Part shown: positions 26,896 to 37,712 of the stretch, piece after piece | How the letters are laid out: every line of letters begins with the position of its first letter | Numbering within the stretch: the first letter of the stretch is position 1 | Assembly: GCA_963754535.1 (NCBI GenBank) | Contig: CAVWGG010000024.1 | Span: 124,001-188,000 of the forward strand | Length of the DNA: 64,000 nucleotides | Direction of reading: 5' to 3' | DNA from: RPQJ01 sp963754535 | GTDB taxonomy: Bacteria > Pseudomonadota > Gammaproteobacteria > Steroidobacterales > Steroidobacteraceae | The notes under the pieces: model-generated | The model's input: the letters and a program-made list of their open reading frames with translations, nothing else | Database searches by the model: none | Told to the model about the DNA's origin: nothing | Position numbers and translations under genes: made by a program

Positions 26896-27921
26896 TTACG
26901 CGGCGGGCGACGGCGGAACCAGGTCCGTCATCGGCCACCGTGCGCGGGCACGGATCGAGAAGTCGTCGCGTTCGCCTGCAGCGAGCCGCAGTTGCCCCAG
27001 CAGCGCGATCATCGCCGCGTTGTCGGTGCAGAACTCGGCGCGAGGATAGACGACACGGACCCCCTGCCGCTCGCCCATCGCAAGCATGCGCGCGCGCAGC
27101 CGCCGATTTGCGCCCACGCCACCCGCCACCACCAGCGTCGAGGCACCAGTCGCGGCGATCGCCCGCTGGCACTTGATGACCAGCGTATCGACCACGGCTT
27201 CCTCGAAACCCCGGGCGGCGTCAGCCCGGGCCTGCGAGTCGAGTTCCCCGTGGTTGCGCAGCGCGACGACCACCGCGGTCTTCAGCCCGCTGAACGAGAA
27301 ATCGAGGCCCGGGCGCTCGGTCAGCGGACGCGGGAAGCGGAATACGTCGGGCCGGCCCTGCTCGGCCAGTGCGGCGAGTTGCGGACCGCCGGGATAGCCC
27401 AGTCCGAGCAGTTTCGCCGTCTTGTCGAAGGCCTCGCCGGCCGCGTCATCGAGCGAACTGCCCATGAGTTCGTACCGGCCCACGCCTTCGACCCGGGCGA
27501 GCAGCGTATGGCCACCCGAGACCAGCAGCGCGACGAACGGGAACTGCGGCGGCTCCGGCTCGAGCAGTGGTGCCAGCAGGTGACCTTCCATGTGGTGGAC
27601 CCCGATGCAGGGCAGGTTCCAGGCATAGGCGATGCTGCGGGCCACGGCGGCGCCGACCAGCAGGGCACCCACCAGGCCTGGACCACTGGTGTAGGCGATG
27701 CCGTCGATCGCCCTATGTCCGCCACTCTGATCGACCACTTTTTCCAGCAGGGGCAACAACTTACGGAGGTGGTCGCGCGAAGCGAGCTCGGGCACCACGC
27801 CGCCATAGGTCGCGTGCAGGGCCACCTGGCTGTACAGATCGTGCGCGAGCAAGCCGGCCTGGCCGTCGTAAACGGCGGCCGCGGTCTCGTCGCAGGAGGT
27901 CTCGATCCCCAGAACCCGCAT
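26896..27921 (-). CDS. tsaD: tRNA N6-threonylcarbamoyladenosine synthase TsaD
   Basis: 341-residue ASKHA-fold protein that transfers the threonylcarbamoyl group to A37 of ANN-decoding tRNAs together with TsaB and TsaE. N-terminus MRVLGIETSCDET, metal-binding HHMEGH (109-114), SGGHT and the C-terminal CTDNAAMIA are all present. Divergent from rpsU, the usual gammaproteobacterial arrangement. Confidence 0.97.
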   Translation of the reverse strand: MRVLGIETSCDETAAAVYDGQAGLLAHDLYSQVALHATYGGVVPELASRDHLRKLLPLLEKVVDQSGGHRAIDGIAYTSGPGLVGALLVGAAVARSIAYAWNLPCIGVHHMEGHLLAPLLEPEPPQFPFVALLVSGGHTLLARVEGVGRYELMGSSLDDAAGEAFDKTAKLLGLGYPGGPQLAALAEQGRPDVFRFPRPLTERPGLDFSFSGLKTAVVVALRNHGELDSQARADAARGFEEAVVDTLVIKCQRAIAATGASTLVVAGGVGANRRLRARMLAMGERQGVRVVYPRAEFCTDNAAMIALLGQLRLAAGERDDFSIRARARWPMTDLVPPSPAA

Positions 27922-28006
27922 GTCGTCGGCTCGCTGTGCCCGTGGAAGAAAAATGGACGAAGCCCGGTGTCCGGACGGCCAGGCAGGAGGCCGAACGGCG
28001 CTACTT

Positions 28007-28035
28007 TTGCAATTCCCCGCCGCGATCTCTAGAAT
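28007..28035 (+). promoter_or_regulatory. Sigma-70 promoter of the rpsU operon
   Basis: TTGCAA (28007-28012), spacer of exactly 17 bases, TAGAAT (28030-28035). This is a strong sigma-70 match, 124 bases upstream of rpsU in the tsaD-rpsU divergent region. I found no equally good match for tsaD. Confidence 0.7.
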
Positions 28036-28158
28036 TCGCGGTCCCTTACTGGCCGTGTGTCCCCCGGGACCCGGCTGGCTGTCCAACAACGATTCGATGA
28101 CTGGCGCCCAGGCCACTGGCCGGCCGCGCAGCCGTTTTGACCGATTGACGAGGTTTCG

Positions 28159-28380
28159 ATGCCCAGCGTCCGCATCCGTGAAAACGAATACTTCGATGCC
28201 GCCCTGCGCCGCTTCAAGCGTGCGTGTGAAAAGGCCGGCGTGCTGACGGAACTTCGTCGCCGCGAATTCTACGAGAAGCCGACGCAGGAGCGTAAGCGCA
28301 AGAAGGCCGCTGCCGTGAAGCGCCACCAGAAGCGCAGCACTCGCGACTTCTCGTCAGCGCCTCGCGTCCGCAACTTCTGA
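28159..28380 (+). CDS. rpsU: 30S ribosomal protein S21
   Basis: 73-residue S21, the last protein to join the small subunit. The sequence begins PSVRIRENEYFDAALRRFKR and continues with the basic tail typical of S21 (KPTQERKRKKAAAVKRHQKR). First gene of the rpsU-yqeY-dnaG-rpoD macromolecular synthesis operon. Confidence 0.97.
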   Translation: MPSVRIRENEYFDAALRRFKRACEKAGVLTELRRREFYEKPTQERKRKKAAAVKRHQKRSTRDFSSAPRVRNF

Positions 28381-28387
28381 TCCGACT

Positions 28388-28418
28388 GCTCGATCGACCG
28401 CAACACGGTTGATCGAGC
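28388..28418 (+). terminator. Hairpin between rpsU and yqeY
   Basis: GCTCGATCGACC / GGTTGATCGAGC with a seven-base loop; one G-T pair. No T-tract follows, so it is more likely an attenuator or RNA-processing hairpin than a full terminator. In E. coli a terminator between rpsU and dnaG lowers downstream expression, which is a possible parallel. Confidence 0.5.
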
Positions 28419-28449
28419 GTCCGCTCCAGCCGCGACGCCCGCCACCACG

Positions 28450-28905
28450 ATGACCACTTCCTCTCTCAAGGCGCGGATCACCGAGGACATGAAGTCCGCG
28501 ATGCGCGCGGGCGAGAAAGAGCGTCTCGGCACCATCCGCATGCTGCAGGCTGCGATCAAGCAGCGCGAAGTGGATGAGCGCATCACGCTCGACGATGCGC
28601 AGGTGCTGTCAGTCATCGAGAAGATGCTGAAGCAGCGCAAGGAGTCGATCGCCCAGTTCGAACAGGGCGCGCGACCCGACCTCGCGGCCAAGGAACAGGC
28701 CGAAATCGAACTGCTGACGGTGTACCTGCCGGCGCAGCTCTCCGACGCCGAAGTCGACGCCCTGATCAAGGAAGCCGTCGCAGCCACCGGCGCCGCGTCC
28801 GTGAAGGACATGGGCAAGGTGATGGCGATCGTGAAGGCGAAGGCCGCTGGGCGGACCGACATGGGCGCGGCCAGCGCCCGCATCAAGGCGGCGCTCTCCG
28901 CCTGA
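28450..28905 (+). CDS. yqeY: GatB/YqeY domain protein
   Basis: 151-residue stand-alone YqeY protein, resembling the tRNA-binding tail of GatB. Seen: LKARITEDMKSAMRAGEKERLGTIRML, AEIELLTVYLPAQLSDAEV and the ending GKVMAIVKAKAAGRTDMGAAS. Its function outside GatCAB is unclear; its place between rpsU and dnaG is conserved in many bacteria. Confidence 0.93.
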   Translation: MTTSSLKARITEDMKSAMRAGEKERLGTIRMLQAAIKQREVDERITLDDAQVLSVIEKMLKQRKESIAQFEQGARPDLAAKEQAEIELLTVYLPAQLSDAEVDALIKEAVAATGAASVKDMGKVMAIVKAKAAGRTDMGAASARIKAALSA

Positions 28906-29006
28906 TCCGGCTGTGCCGGTGCGCCTCTCGGTTGGGCGCTTTTCACCTCGATTTTTCGTGCGCTGCGCGTTTTCGCGCGGCTGGATGCACATTGGCGCGG
29001 AATCGA

Positions 29007-29169
29007 GGTCGGAATTCGGGACTCTTGTCCGCGCCCGGAAAGGCAGACACGGGCGCGGACAAGAGTCCCGAACCCCGACCTGCGATGCGGCGCCTGAGCG
29101 CTCGCCGGGCGGGAAACGCAGACGCCAAGATCGAAGTGCAGATGACCCGCCCGACGAGCCGCACGGCGC
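29007..29169 (-). repeat. Two-hairpin repeat, copy E
   Basis: Minus orientation. The long hairpin (29007-29080) has about 30-base arms with two or three mismatches around the reverse complement of GTGTCTGCCTTTCC. The short hairpin (29090-29169) is bounded by GCGCCTGAGCG and GCACGGCGC, with inner arms CGCCGGGCGGG / CCCGCCCGACG. Pairs head-to-head with copy F. Confidence 0.9.
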
Positions 29170-29372
29170 ATGCAGCCGGCTAGAAGCGTCAATGCCGATT
29201 GATGCGGGAACCGAGGGTTCAAGCACGCGACCAAGTCTGCCTTGAGCGACACTGGCGTCGTCAGCCTTGGGCGTCGCGCTGGTGCCGTTCGCAACGGCGG
29301 GGATCGGCAATGCGTGCGGGCACCGGCATCGGTCGGTAGCGATCTGTCGGGGTGCGGCCCTGGACGCCCCTT
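29170..29372. other. Spacer between repeat copies E and F
   Basis: 203 bases inside the yqeY-dnaG gap, with no gene or clear promoter that I can support. Several overlapping open frames lack start signals. Confidence 0.5.
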
Positions 29373-29500
29373 GCACCGTGCGAGTTTTCGGGCCCGGCCG
29401 AAAACTCGCTCAGGTGCGTCCGATCAGACGGTTGATTCGGTTCTTGTTCCGGCGGGCGTGTCTGCCTTTCCGCCCGCCGGAACAAGAACCGAATCGACCG
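29373..29500 (+). repeat. Two-hairpin repeat, copy F
   Basis: Plus orientation. Short hairpin 29373-29417: GCACCGTGCGAG...CTCGCTCAGGTGC, where both outer bases differ from the other copies (GCGCC to GCACC, GGCGC to GGTGC) so that pairing is kept. Long hairpin 29429-29500: 29-base arms, at most one mismatch, around the loop GTGTCTGCCTTTCC. It lies about 105 bases upstream of dnaG. Confidence 0.9.
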
Positions 29501-29606
29501 ACCGCTCCCACCTCCTGACCGCAGTTCGCCCGCCCGAAAAGCCGCTCTTGCGAGCGCCCATCCGCACCCCCACTATCGACACCCGACCCGACGCCGAACC
29601 CGCACC

Positions 29607-31589
29607 GTGGCCCGCATCCCCCAGCATTTCATCGACGAACTCGTCGCCCGCACCGACATCATCGAGGTGATCGGCAGCCGCGTTCAGTTGAAGAAGGCCG
29701 GTCGTGAGTACAAGGCCTGCTGCCCGTTCCACGACGAAAAGACGCCGTCCTTCTGGGTCAGCGTCGACAAGCAGTTCTATCACTGCTTCGGCTGCGGCGC
29801 GCACGGCACCGTGCTCGGCTTCGTCATGGACTACGACCACCTCGGCTTCATCGAAGCGGTCGAAGAACTCGCGGCCCGAGCCGGTCTCGAAGTGCCGCGC
29901 GAAGGCGGCGCAGCCGCCGGCCCGGTCAATCCGCACGACGAACTGTTCGTGGCGATGGAACGCGCCGCGCTCTACTTCCGCCAGTGCCTGAGCGGCGATG
30001 CGCGCGCACGCGATTACGTGAAACGACGCGGCCTGGACGCCGACGCCGTGCAGAAGTTCGGTATCGGTTATGCGGCAGCACGCTGGGACGGGTTGCTCGA
30101 ACGGTACGGCGGCACCGACGACGAGCGGCACGTGCTGCTGCGCGCGGGCCTCATCATCGAGCGCCAACCGCAGCAGGAAACGTCCGGCGCAGCCGCCTCG
30201 AGTCCGGCCGGAGTGCACAGCACTTCGCCTGCCTCCGCCAACGCTGCAAACACCGGCGCCTACGCGCGCGAACGCGGCTTCTACGACCGCTTCCGCGACC
30301 GGCTCATGTTCCCCATCCGCGATACCCGTGGCCGCACGATCGGTTTCGGCGGACGCGTGCTCGATCAAGGCGAACCGAAGTACCTGAACTCGCCCGAAAC
30401 CGAGCTCTTCCACAAGGGTCGCGAACTCTACGGCCTGTACGAGGCGCGGCAAGCGACGCGCAGCCTGCAGCGCCTGATGGTGGTCGAGGGCTACATGGAC
30501 GTCGTCAGCCTGCACCAGGCCGGCATCACGTATGCCGTGGCGACGCTCGGCACGTCGACGACGCCCGAGCACCTGCAGCGGATCTTCCGCCTCGTCGGCG
30601 AAGTGGTGTTCTGCTTCGACGGTGACCGCGCCGGCCGCGCAGCGGCGTGGCGTGCGCTCGAGAACGCGGTCGCCGAAGTGAAGCAGGGCCGGCAGGTGCG
30701 GTTCCTGTTCCTGCCCGACGGTCACGACCCCGACACGCTGGTGCGCGAAGAAGGCAAGGAGGCGTTCGAGGCGCGCCTCGCCGGCGCGATGCCGCTCTCC
30801 GAATACCTGATCCGTGAATTATCGTCGCGGGTCGAGACGGGCAGCGTCGACGGCCGGGCCAAGCTGGTCGAGCTGGCGCGGCCGCTGGTGCGCAAGATTC
30901 CCTCCGACGTCTACCGCGAACTCCTGGTCAACCAGTTGGCCGAGGTCGTCGGCATGTCCCCTGCCCGCCTCAACGAGTTGCTGGGCGGTGATGCCCCGGA
31001 CGCGCCAGGAGGCGGCGGCCAGCAAACGCGCGCTTCGGCCTCATCGAACAGCTTGTATTCTGAAAGGAATTCAAGTGGTTACGAACGTCCAAGCGGCCTC
31101 GGCGGCGCGCGGTTCGGGGCGTCGCATGCCGCGGCCCCGGGGCGCGGCAACCTGGTCCGGCAGGCGGTCACGCTGTTGGTGCACCACCCGGCGTCCGCAA
31201 CGGCCATCAGCGGTCCGCAAATCGACGCCGTGGCAGCCATCGACCGGCCCGGCATCCCTCTGCTCGCCGAGTTGCTGACCCAGTTGCGGGAAGACCCGCC
31301 TGCGAACACCGCGGGAGTGCTGGAGCGCTGGCGCAACCGGCCTGAACAGGGCTCATTGGCCAAGCTGGCCTCGGCCGTCTGCCTGGCGCCGGACGCGGCG
31401 GGCGCCGCTGCGGAACTGAAATCGGCCCTGAACCGTCTGATCATTGAGGAATCCCCCGTCCGTAGACTGGACGAACTGATGGCCAAGGCCAGGGATTCGT
31501 CACTGGACGACGCTGAAAAGGTGGAATTGCAGGGGCTGCTCCGGGCCAGGAGCCCGGCGGCCCGCAAGCCCCCGGAAGCCCCTCGATAA
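29607..31589 (+). CDS. dnaG: DNA primase DnaG
   Basis: 660 residues. Makes RNA primers at the replication fork. The N-terminal CHC2 zinc finger is visible (Cys39, His42, Cys60, Cys63), then the catalytic core with TOPRIM motifs VVEGYMDVV and FDGDRAGRAA, then a DnaB-binding C-terminal domain. GTG 29607 is the start by homology (ARIPQHFIDELVARTDI). The interdomain stretch around residues 455-530 is low-complexity and variable. Confidence 0.96.
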   Translation: MARIPQHFIDELVARTDIIEVIGSRVQLKKAGREYKACCPFHDEKTPSFWVSVDKQFYHCFGCGAHGTVLGFVMDYDHLGFIEAVEELAARAGLEVPREGGAAAGPVNPHDELFVAMERAALYFRQCLSGDARARDYVKRRGLDADAVQKFGIGYAAARWDGLLERYGGTDDERHVLLRAGLIIERQPQQETSGAAASSPAGVHSTSPASANAANTGAYARERGFYDRFRDRLMFPIRDTRGRTIGFGGRVLDQGEPKYLNSPETELFHKGRELYGLYEARQATRSLQRLMVVEGYMDVVSLHQAGITYAVATLGTSTTPEHLQRIFRLVGEVVFCFDGDRAGRAAAWRALENAVAEVKQGRQVRFLFLPDGHDPDTLVREEGKEAFEARLAGAMPLSEYLIRELSSRVETGSVDGRAKLVELARPLVRKIPSDVYRELLVNQLAEVVGMSPARLNELLGGDAPDAPGGGGQQTRASASSNSLYSERNSSGYERPSGLGGARFGASHAAAPGRGNLVRQAVTLLVHHPASATAISGPQIDAVAAIDRPGIPLLAELLTQLREDPPANTAGVLERWRNRPEQGSLAKLASAVCLAPDAAGAAAELKSALNRLIIEESPVRRLDELMAKARDSSLDDAEKVELQGLLRARSPAARKPPEAPR

Positions 31590-31612
31590 TCGGACGCCAC
31601 CGGCCCCCGGCG

Positions 31613-31621
31613 TGGTAAGAT
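31613..31621 (+). promoter_or_regulatory. Candidate extended -10 upstream of rpoD
   Basis: TGGTAAGAT reads as an extended -10 (TGN-TAAGAT), 38 bases before the rpoD start. No convincing -35 is seen, which extended -10 promoters may not need. Internal promoters before rpoD are known in E. coli. Confidence 0.35.
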
Positions 31622-31658
31622 TCCGCTCTTTTTTAGACCCCCCGTGAGGCGTCCCATC

Positions 31659-34016
<2,358 letters not shown>

Positions 34017-34025
34017 CCTGCCTCA

Positions 34026-34049
34026 CCTCTCCCGCGTCCGCGCGGGAGG
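34026..34049. repeat. REP-like palindrome after rpoD
   Basis: CCTCTCCCGCGTCCGCGCGG and following GAGGG form an imperfect palindrome of the CCTCTCCC...GGGAGAGG type common in proteobacterial REPs. It lies 10 bases after the rpoD stop. Confidence 0.5.
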
Positions 34050-34082
34050 GGGCGACTGCAAGGTCGCATGCAGCGTCGAAAG

Positions 34083-34114
34083 ACCCCGTTCCACGCAGTG
34101 GCACGGGGTTTTTC
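34083..34114 (+). terminator. Intrinsic terminator of the rpsU-dnaG-rpoD operon
   Basis: Stem ACCCCGT-CCA / TGG-ACGGGG with one bulged base on each side, followed by TTTTTC. It is about 65 bases after the rpoD stop. Confidence 0.8.
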
Positions 34115-34145
34115 TTTGGCGCCATGTCACGTCCCGGCACCCTCG

Positions 34146-34190
34146 ATGTAAAACTTACTTTACATTCGTGTAATCACATGTTAAACATGT
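34146..34190 (+). promoter_or_regulatory. Operator/promoter region of membrane protein-XRE pair
   Basis: Two inverted repeats in an AT-rich island: ATGTAAA-N6-TTTACAT (34146-34165) and ACATGTT-A-AACATGT (34176-34190). TTTACA (34159-34164), 17 bases, TAAACA (34182-34187) form a plausible sigma-70 promoter overlapping both. The arrangement predicts repression by the downstream HTH protein. Confidence 0.6.
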
Positions 34191-34216
34191 TTTACATGCG
34201 GTACTGGAGTCGTGCG

Positions 34217-34669
34217 ATGTCAGAGCATGAAAAGTCGGCTTGGTGGTCACTCGCTGCGACGGCGCTGATCTGGCTGTTCCTCGCCATGCGGTTCACCGAC
34301 GATGGCCGCATCGTCGAACTGCCGCCCGGCCTGGCGCTCGAAGCCTATATCGAGGTGATCGTGCTGTGGATTGTCGCCGCAGTCGTGCCGGCGGTGATGG
34401 CCGCGAAGGATCCGGCAGCCCAGGCCAAGGACGAGCGCGACCGCGTGATCGACGCGCTCGGCGACCGCTGGGAAGGCTATGTCGTCGTGATTGCGATCAA
34501 CGTCCTGGTCGTCCATCTGCTTGCGCGCGCCTTGTACTCGGACCGCACTGCGAGCGTGACGATGCCGGACCTGAGCTCGACGACCGCATTGATCTTCGCG
34601 TTGCTGACGACGCTGTTCCTTGCCAACGCGGTCAAGCAGGCGGTCGTGCTCTGGCAGTACCGTCGGTGA
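34217..34669 (+). CDS. Four-helix membrane protein next to XRE regulator
   Basis: 150 residues with about four hydrophobic helices (WWSLAATALIWLFLAMRF, VIVLWIVAAVVPAVMAA, YVVVIAINVLVVHLLARAL, ALIFALLTTLFLANAVKQ). No enzyme motif is seen and I do not recognise a named function. ATG 34217 follows TGGAGT; the frame upstream to 34124 runs through the operator palindromes. Its stop overlaps the XRE start (GTGA). Confidence 0.75.
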   Translation: MSEHEKSAWWSLAATALIWLFLAMRFTDDGRIVELPPGLALEAYIEVIVLWIVAAVVPAVMAAKDPAAQAKDERDRVIDALGDRWEGYVVVIAINVLVVHLLARALYSDRTASVTMPDLSSTTALIFALLTTLFLANAVKQAVVLWQYRR

Positions 34670-34887
34670 CGGTAGGGCGCGGACGGGTATCCAACGACGT
34701 GCGACGGCTGCGCGAGGCAGCAGCGATGACGCAAGCGGAGCTTGGGGAACGCGTCGGCGCGACGCGGCAGACCATCATTGCGATCGAGGCGGAGAAATAC
34801 GCGCCATCGCTGGAACTGGCATTCAAGCTGGCTCGCGTATTCAAGCGGCCGGTCGACGACGTATTCCGGTTCGATGCCGGCGGCTGA
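34666..34887 (+). CDS. XRE-family transcriptional regulator
   Basis: 73-residue single-domain helix-turn-helix protein (MTQAELGERVGATRQTIIAIE), YozG-like. GTG 34666 overlaps the stop of the membrane protein by four bases, so the pair is translationally coupled. Small XRE/membrane-protein pairs of this kind are common; the effector is unknown. The palindromes at 34146-34190 are its likely target. Confidence 0.85.
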   Translation: MTVGRGRVSNDVRRLREAAAMTQAELGERVGATRQTIIAIEAEKYAPSLELAFKLARVFKRPVDDVFRFDAGG

Positions 34888-36207
34888 TCAACCCGCCCGT
34901 TCGTGCTCCTGGTGGATCAGGCTGTGCTCGCGCGTGTCGCGCAGCCGGAAGGTCGCGAGAATTCCGACGATCATCATTCCCGAGACCAGCCAGAAGAACG
35001 CCGCCTCGTGCCCGATCTGCTTCAGGTACAGCGCCGCGGTCTCCGCGTTGCCGCCGAAGATGGCCTGGGCGATCGCATAGGGCACCGCGACGCCGAGCGC
35101 GCGCACGTGCACGGGGTACAGCTCGGCCTTGAAGATCGCGCTGAGCCCGCAATACCCGGAGAGCAGCAGCAGCGGCACGAGCCCGAGGAAATAAGCTGCC
35201 ACGGGATTCGTCGACGTCGAGATCGCGCTCAGGACCGGCACGCTGACGAGAGCGAGCCCGGCGTAGGACGCGAGCAGAGTACGGCGGTGCCCCACCCTGT
35301 CAGCGACCCAACCCGCAAGCGGCGGCAGGAACAGGAACGTCGCGAGCAGGAACGTCATCACCTGCGAAGCAACGGGCTTGCTGAAGCCCGCGCTGTTGAT
35401 CAGCAGCTTCTGCATATACGTCGTGTACGTATAGAACCCGAGCCCTCCGGCCGCCGTCAACGCCATCACGGTGAGGGTTTCCTTCGGGTACTTCGCGAAG
35501 AGCGCCCACGCGCGGCCACGCTCCGCCTCGGGCACGGACGCGTGCGTGAACGAGTGCGTTTCGTGGATGCCCCGGCGGATCCACCACACGACGACCGCCA
35601 GCACCGCACCCACGACGAATGGAATGCGCCAGCCCCAGTCGTACAACTGCTGCTCGGACAGCACCTGCTGCAACAGCACCTGCAGCAACAGCGCAGCCAG
35701 TTGCCCGCCCGTCAGCGTGACGTAGAGAAAGCCTGACCAGAGGCCGCGCTGGGTCCGTTCCGCCATCTCGCTGATGTACGTCGCGGACGCGCCGTACTCA
35801 CCGCCCACCGACAACCCCTGCAGCAGCCGGGCGACGAGCAGCAGCGCCGGGGACAACAGGCCGAGGCCCGTCGGAATCAGCGCAATCATCAGCGAGCCGC
35901 CGCACATCATCGCGACGGACAACGTCAGCGCCGTGCGGCGCCCTGCGCGGTCGGCATACATGCCGAATAGCAGCGCGCCAACGGGCCGGGCGATGAAACC
36001 CACGGCGAAGATGGCCGCGGTGCTCAGCAGCTGCGCGGTCTGGTCGCCGGCCGGAAAGAACGCGCGCGAAAAATAGATGGCGAACGCCGAGTACGCGAAC
36101 CAGTCGAACCACTCGACGAAGTTGCCAGCCGAGCCGCCGAGGATGTTCTTGAGTCGCTGCGCCGGCGTCATCGTCGCCACCCCGTCCAGTGGCGCGACAT
36201 TCCGCAT
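34888..36207 (-). CDS. MHS-family MFS transporter (KgtP/ProP-like)
   Basis: About 439-residue inner-membrane proton symporter of the metabolite:H+ symporter family, 12 predicted helices. Marks: GNFVEWFDWFAY, the A-loop motif FGMYADRAGRRTAL, RLLQGLSVGGEYGAS. The substrate is probably an organic acid such as 2-oxoglutarate, but similar proteins carry betaine, shikimate or citrate. ATG 36207 shares a base with the TAXI gene stop (TGATG); ATG 36171 (MTPAQRLKN) fits the family start better and is an alternative. Confidence 0.87.
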   Translation of the reverse strand: MRNVAPLDGVATMTPAQRLKNILGGSAGNFVEWFDWFAYSAFAIYFSRAFFPAGDQTAQLLSTAAIFAVGFIARPVGALLFGMYADRAGRRTALTLSVAMMCGGSLMIALIPTGLGLLSPALLLVARLLQGLSVGGEYGASATYISEMAERTQRGLWSGFLYVTLTGGQLAALLLQVLLQQVLSEQQLYDWGWRIPFVVGAVLAVVVWWIRRGIHETHSFTHASVPEAERGRAWALFAKYPKETLTVMALTAAGGLGFYTYTTYMQKLLINSAGFSKPVASQVMTFLLATFLFLPPLAGWVADRVGHRRTLLASYAGLALVSVPVLSAISTSTNPVAAYFLGLVPLLLLSGYCGLSAIFKAELYPVHVRALGVAVPYAIAQAIFGGNAETAALYLKQIGHEAAFFWLVSGMMIVGILATFRLRDTREHSLIHQEHERAG

Positions 36208-37710
36208 CACGGCGTCGCTGCCGCGGGCGTTTCGGCGGTGGAAGCCCTGGTCGCAGCGAAATAGTCGGCCGCGCCGTCGTGCAGCGGAATCGTCACGCCG
36301 GCCAGCGCACGCTCACGCGACAGGCGCGAGGCGCTGACGCCACGGTCGGCGGCGAGCTCGTTCGTGAACAGGAAATCGAGCACCTGCTTCACCGACGCGT
36401 CCGGCACGGAATCGCTGGCAACGAGCAACGCCGTGGCAGCCAGCGTGCTCGACGGCCCCTTCCTGCCCGACGTAGGTGCGATCGGGAATGGCGAGCGGCA
36501 TCAGCCCGGGCACCGACTCCGAGATACCGACCATGGCGTCCGCATCGAGCGGCACCAGAGTCATCGGCACCTGTGCCGCCGCCGTCGCAAGTTGACGCCA
36601 GGGCGCGGACACGACCTCGACGACCGCGTCGATCCGGCCGGCCGCCAGCAACTGCAGCGCTTCCTCCGGGTTGCGTGTGTCCACGATCACGTAATCGCCA
36701 TGCTCGAGACCGTGCGCGCGCAGCACCTGCATCGCGGTCTGTCGCGTGCCGGAACCGCGGCTGCCGACGGCAATGCGCTTGCCGCGCAGTTCACCGATCG
36801 AGTGGATCGAATCATCCTTGCGGGCGACGACGTGCACCGGCTCCGCGAACAACGCCGCCACGGCGCGCAGATGCCGCAACGGGCCATAGGTCGCAAACGC
36901 CGCCTGGCCGGTGACGGCAGCGGCAGCAACGTCGCTCTGCACCAGCGCGTAGCGGGCCTCGCCGGAATCGATCATGAGCGCGTTCGCGACGCTGCCGCGC
37001 GTGTTGGCCTGCGAGACGGACCACGGCGCGCCCCGCGGCCGCAGCGATTCGGTGAAGCGTGCGTACTCGCCGCCCGTCGGGCCGGTGGCTACGACGAAGC
37101 CCTGCTCCCCGCGATTGAGCCGGAGCTTGATGTTCTGCAGCGCCTGGTCGAGTTCCTCGGCAATGATGGCGTCGTCCGCAGCGTGCAATCCCGGCGTCGT
37201 GTTGACGATGCCGGCGAGTCGCGCGATGAGGTCAGTCGATTTCACGGGGCCGCGGGCGTTGGCGGCCGGCTTTGCGTCCGCCGGAGGCAACAGCGACGCC
37301 TGCCACGCGTCGCCAGCGCGGCGATAGACCATCGAACCGTAGGCGCGCAGCTCCGCCCCCGCAGCCATGCGACCCGCGCCGAGCCCGATGACGCCCTCAT
37401 CGGTGGCGCCAAGCGCGTTCGCGACGAGTTCAGGGCTGAGGCCACTCCAGTCGGAAGGATCGTAGGGCGCCGTGAACGCGAGCACCGCGTTGTAGTAGAC
37501 GATCGCCTGCGATCCACCGGCCTTCGCGCCGGCGAGCGGCGCACTGCCCTGCCGCCGCAACGATCTGACCTCGAGCATCCGGCTGCCGAACAGGGTGTCG
37601 AGTTGCGCCTGCACGTCGCGCCGCACGCCGGTCTCGTCGGGTCCGCGCGCACACCCCGCCAGCGCGAGGGCGACTGCGAGCAGGCACAAGCCGCGCCACA
37701 GCGACCGCAC
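36207..37710 (-). CDS. TAXI-type solute-binding lipoprotein (one frameshift)
   Basis: About 500 residues. Lipoprotein signal (LLAVALALAGC), a ~150-residue N-terminal domain I do not recognise, then a TAXI-type periplasmic binding domain (GPTGGEYARFTESL, IDSGEARYALVQSDVAAAA, GELRGKRIAVGSRGSGTRQTAMQVL). The frame breaks at C4 (36456-36459): dropping one base continues as ...GPSSTLAATALLVASDSVPDASVKQVL to the stop at 36207. No TRAP permease is in the window. GTG 37710 is two bases after the gltS stop, so an apparent gltS fusion is an artefact of the break in gltS. Confidence 0.78.
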
Positions 37711-37712
37711 GG

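Noticed and set aside
22107..29500. CRISPR array
   Set aside because: The repeats are six separate palindromes tens to thousands of bases apart, not regularly spaced direct repeats.
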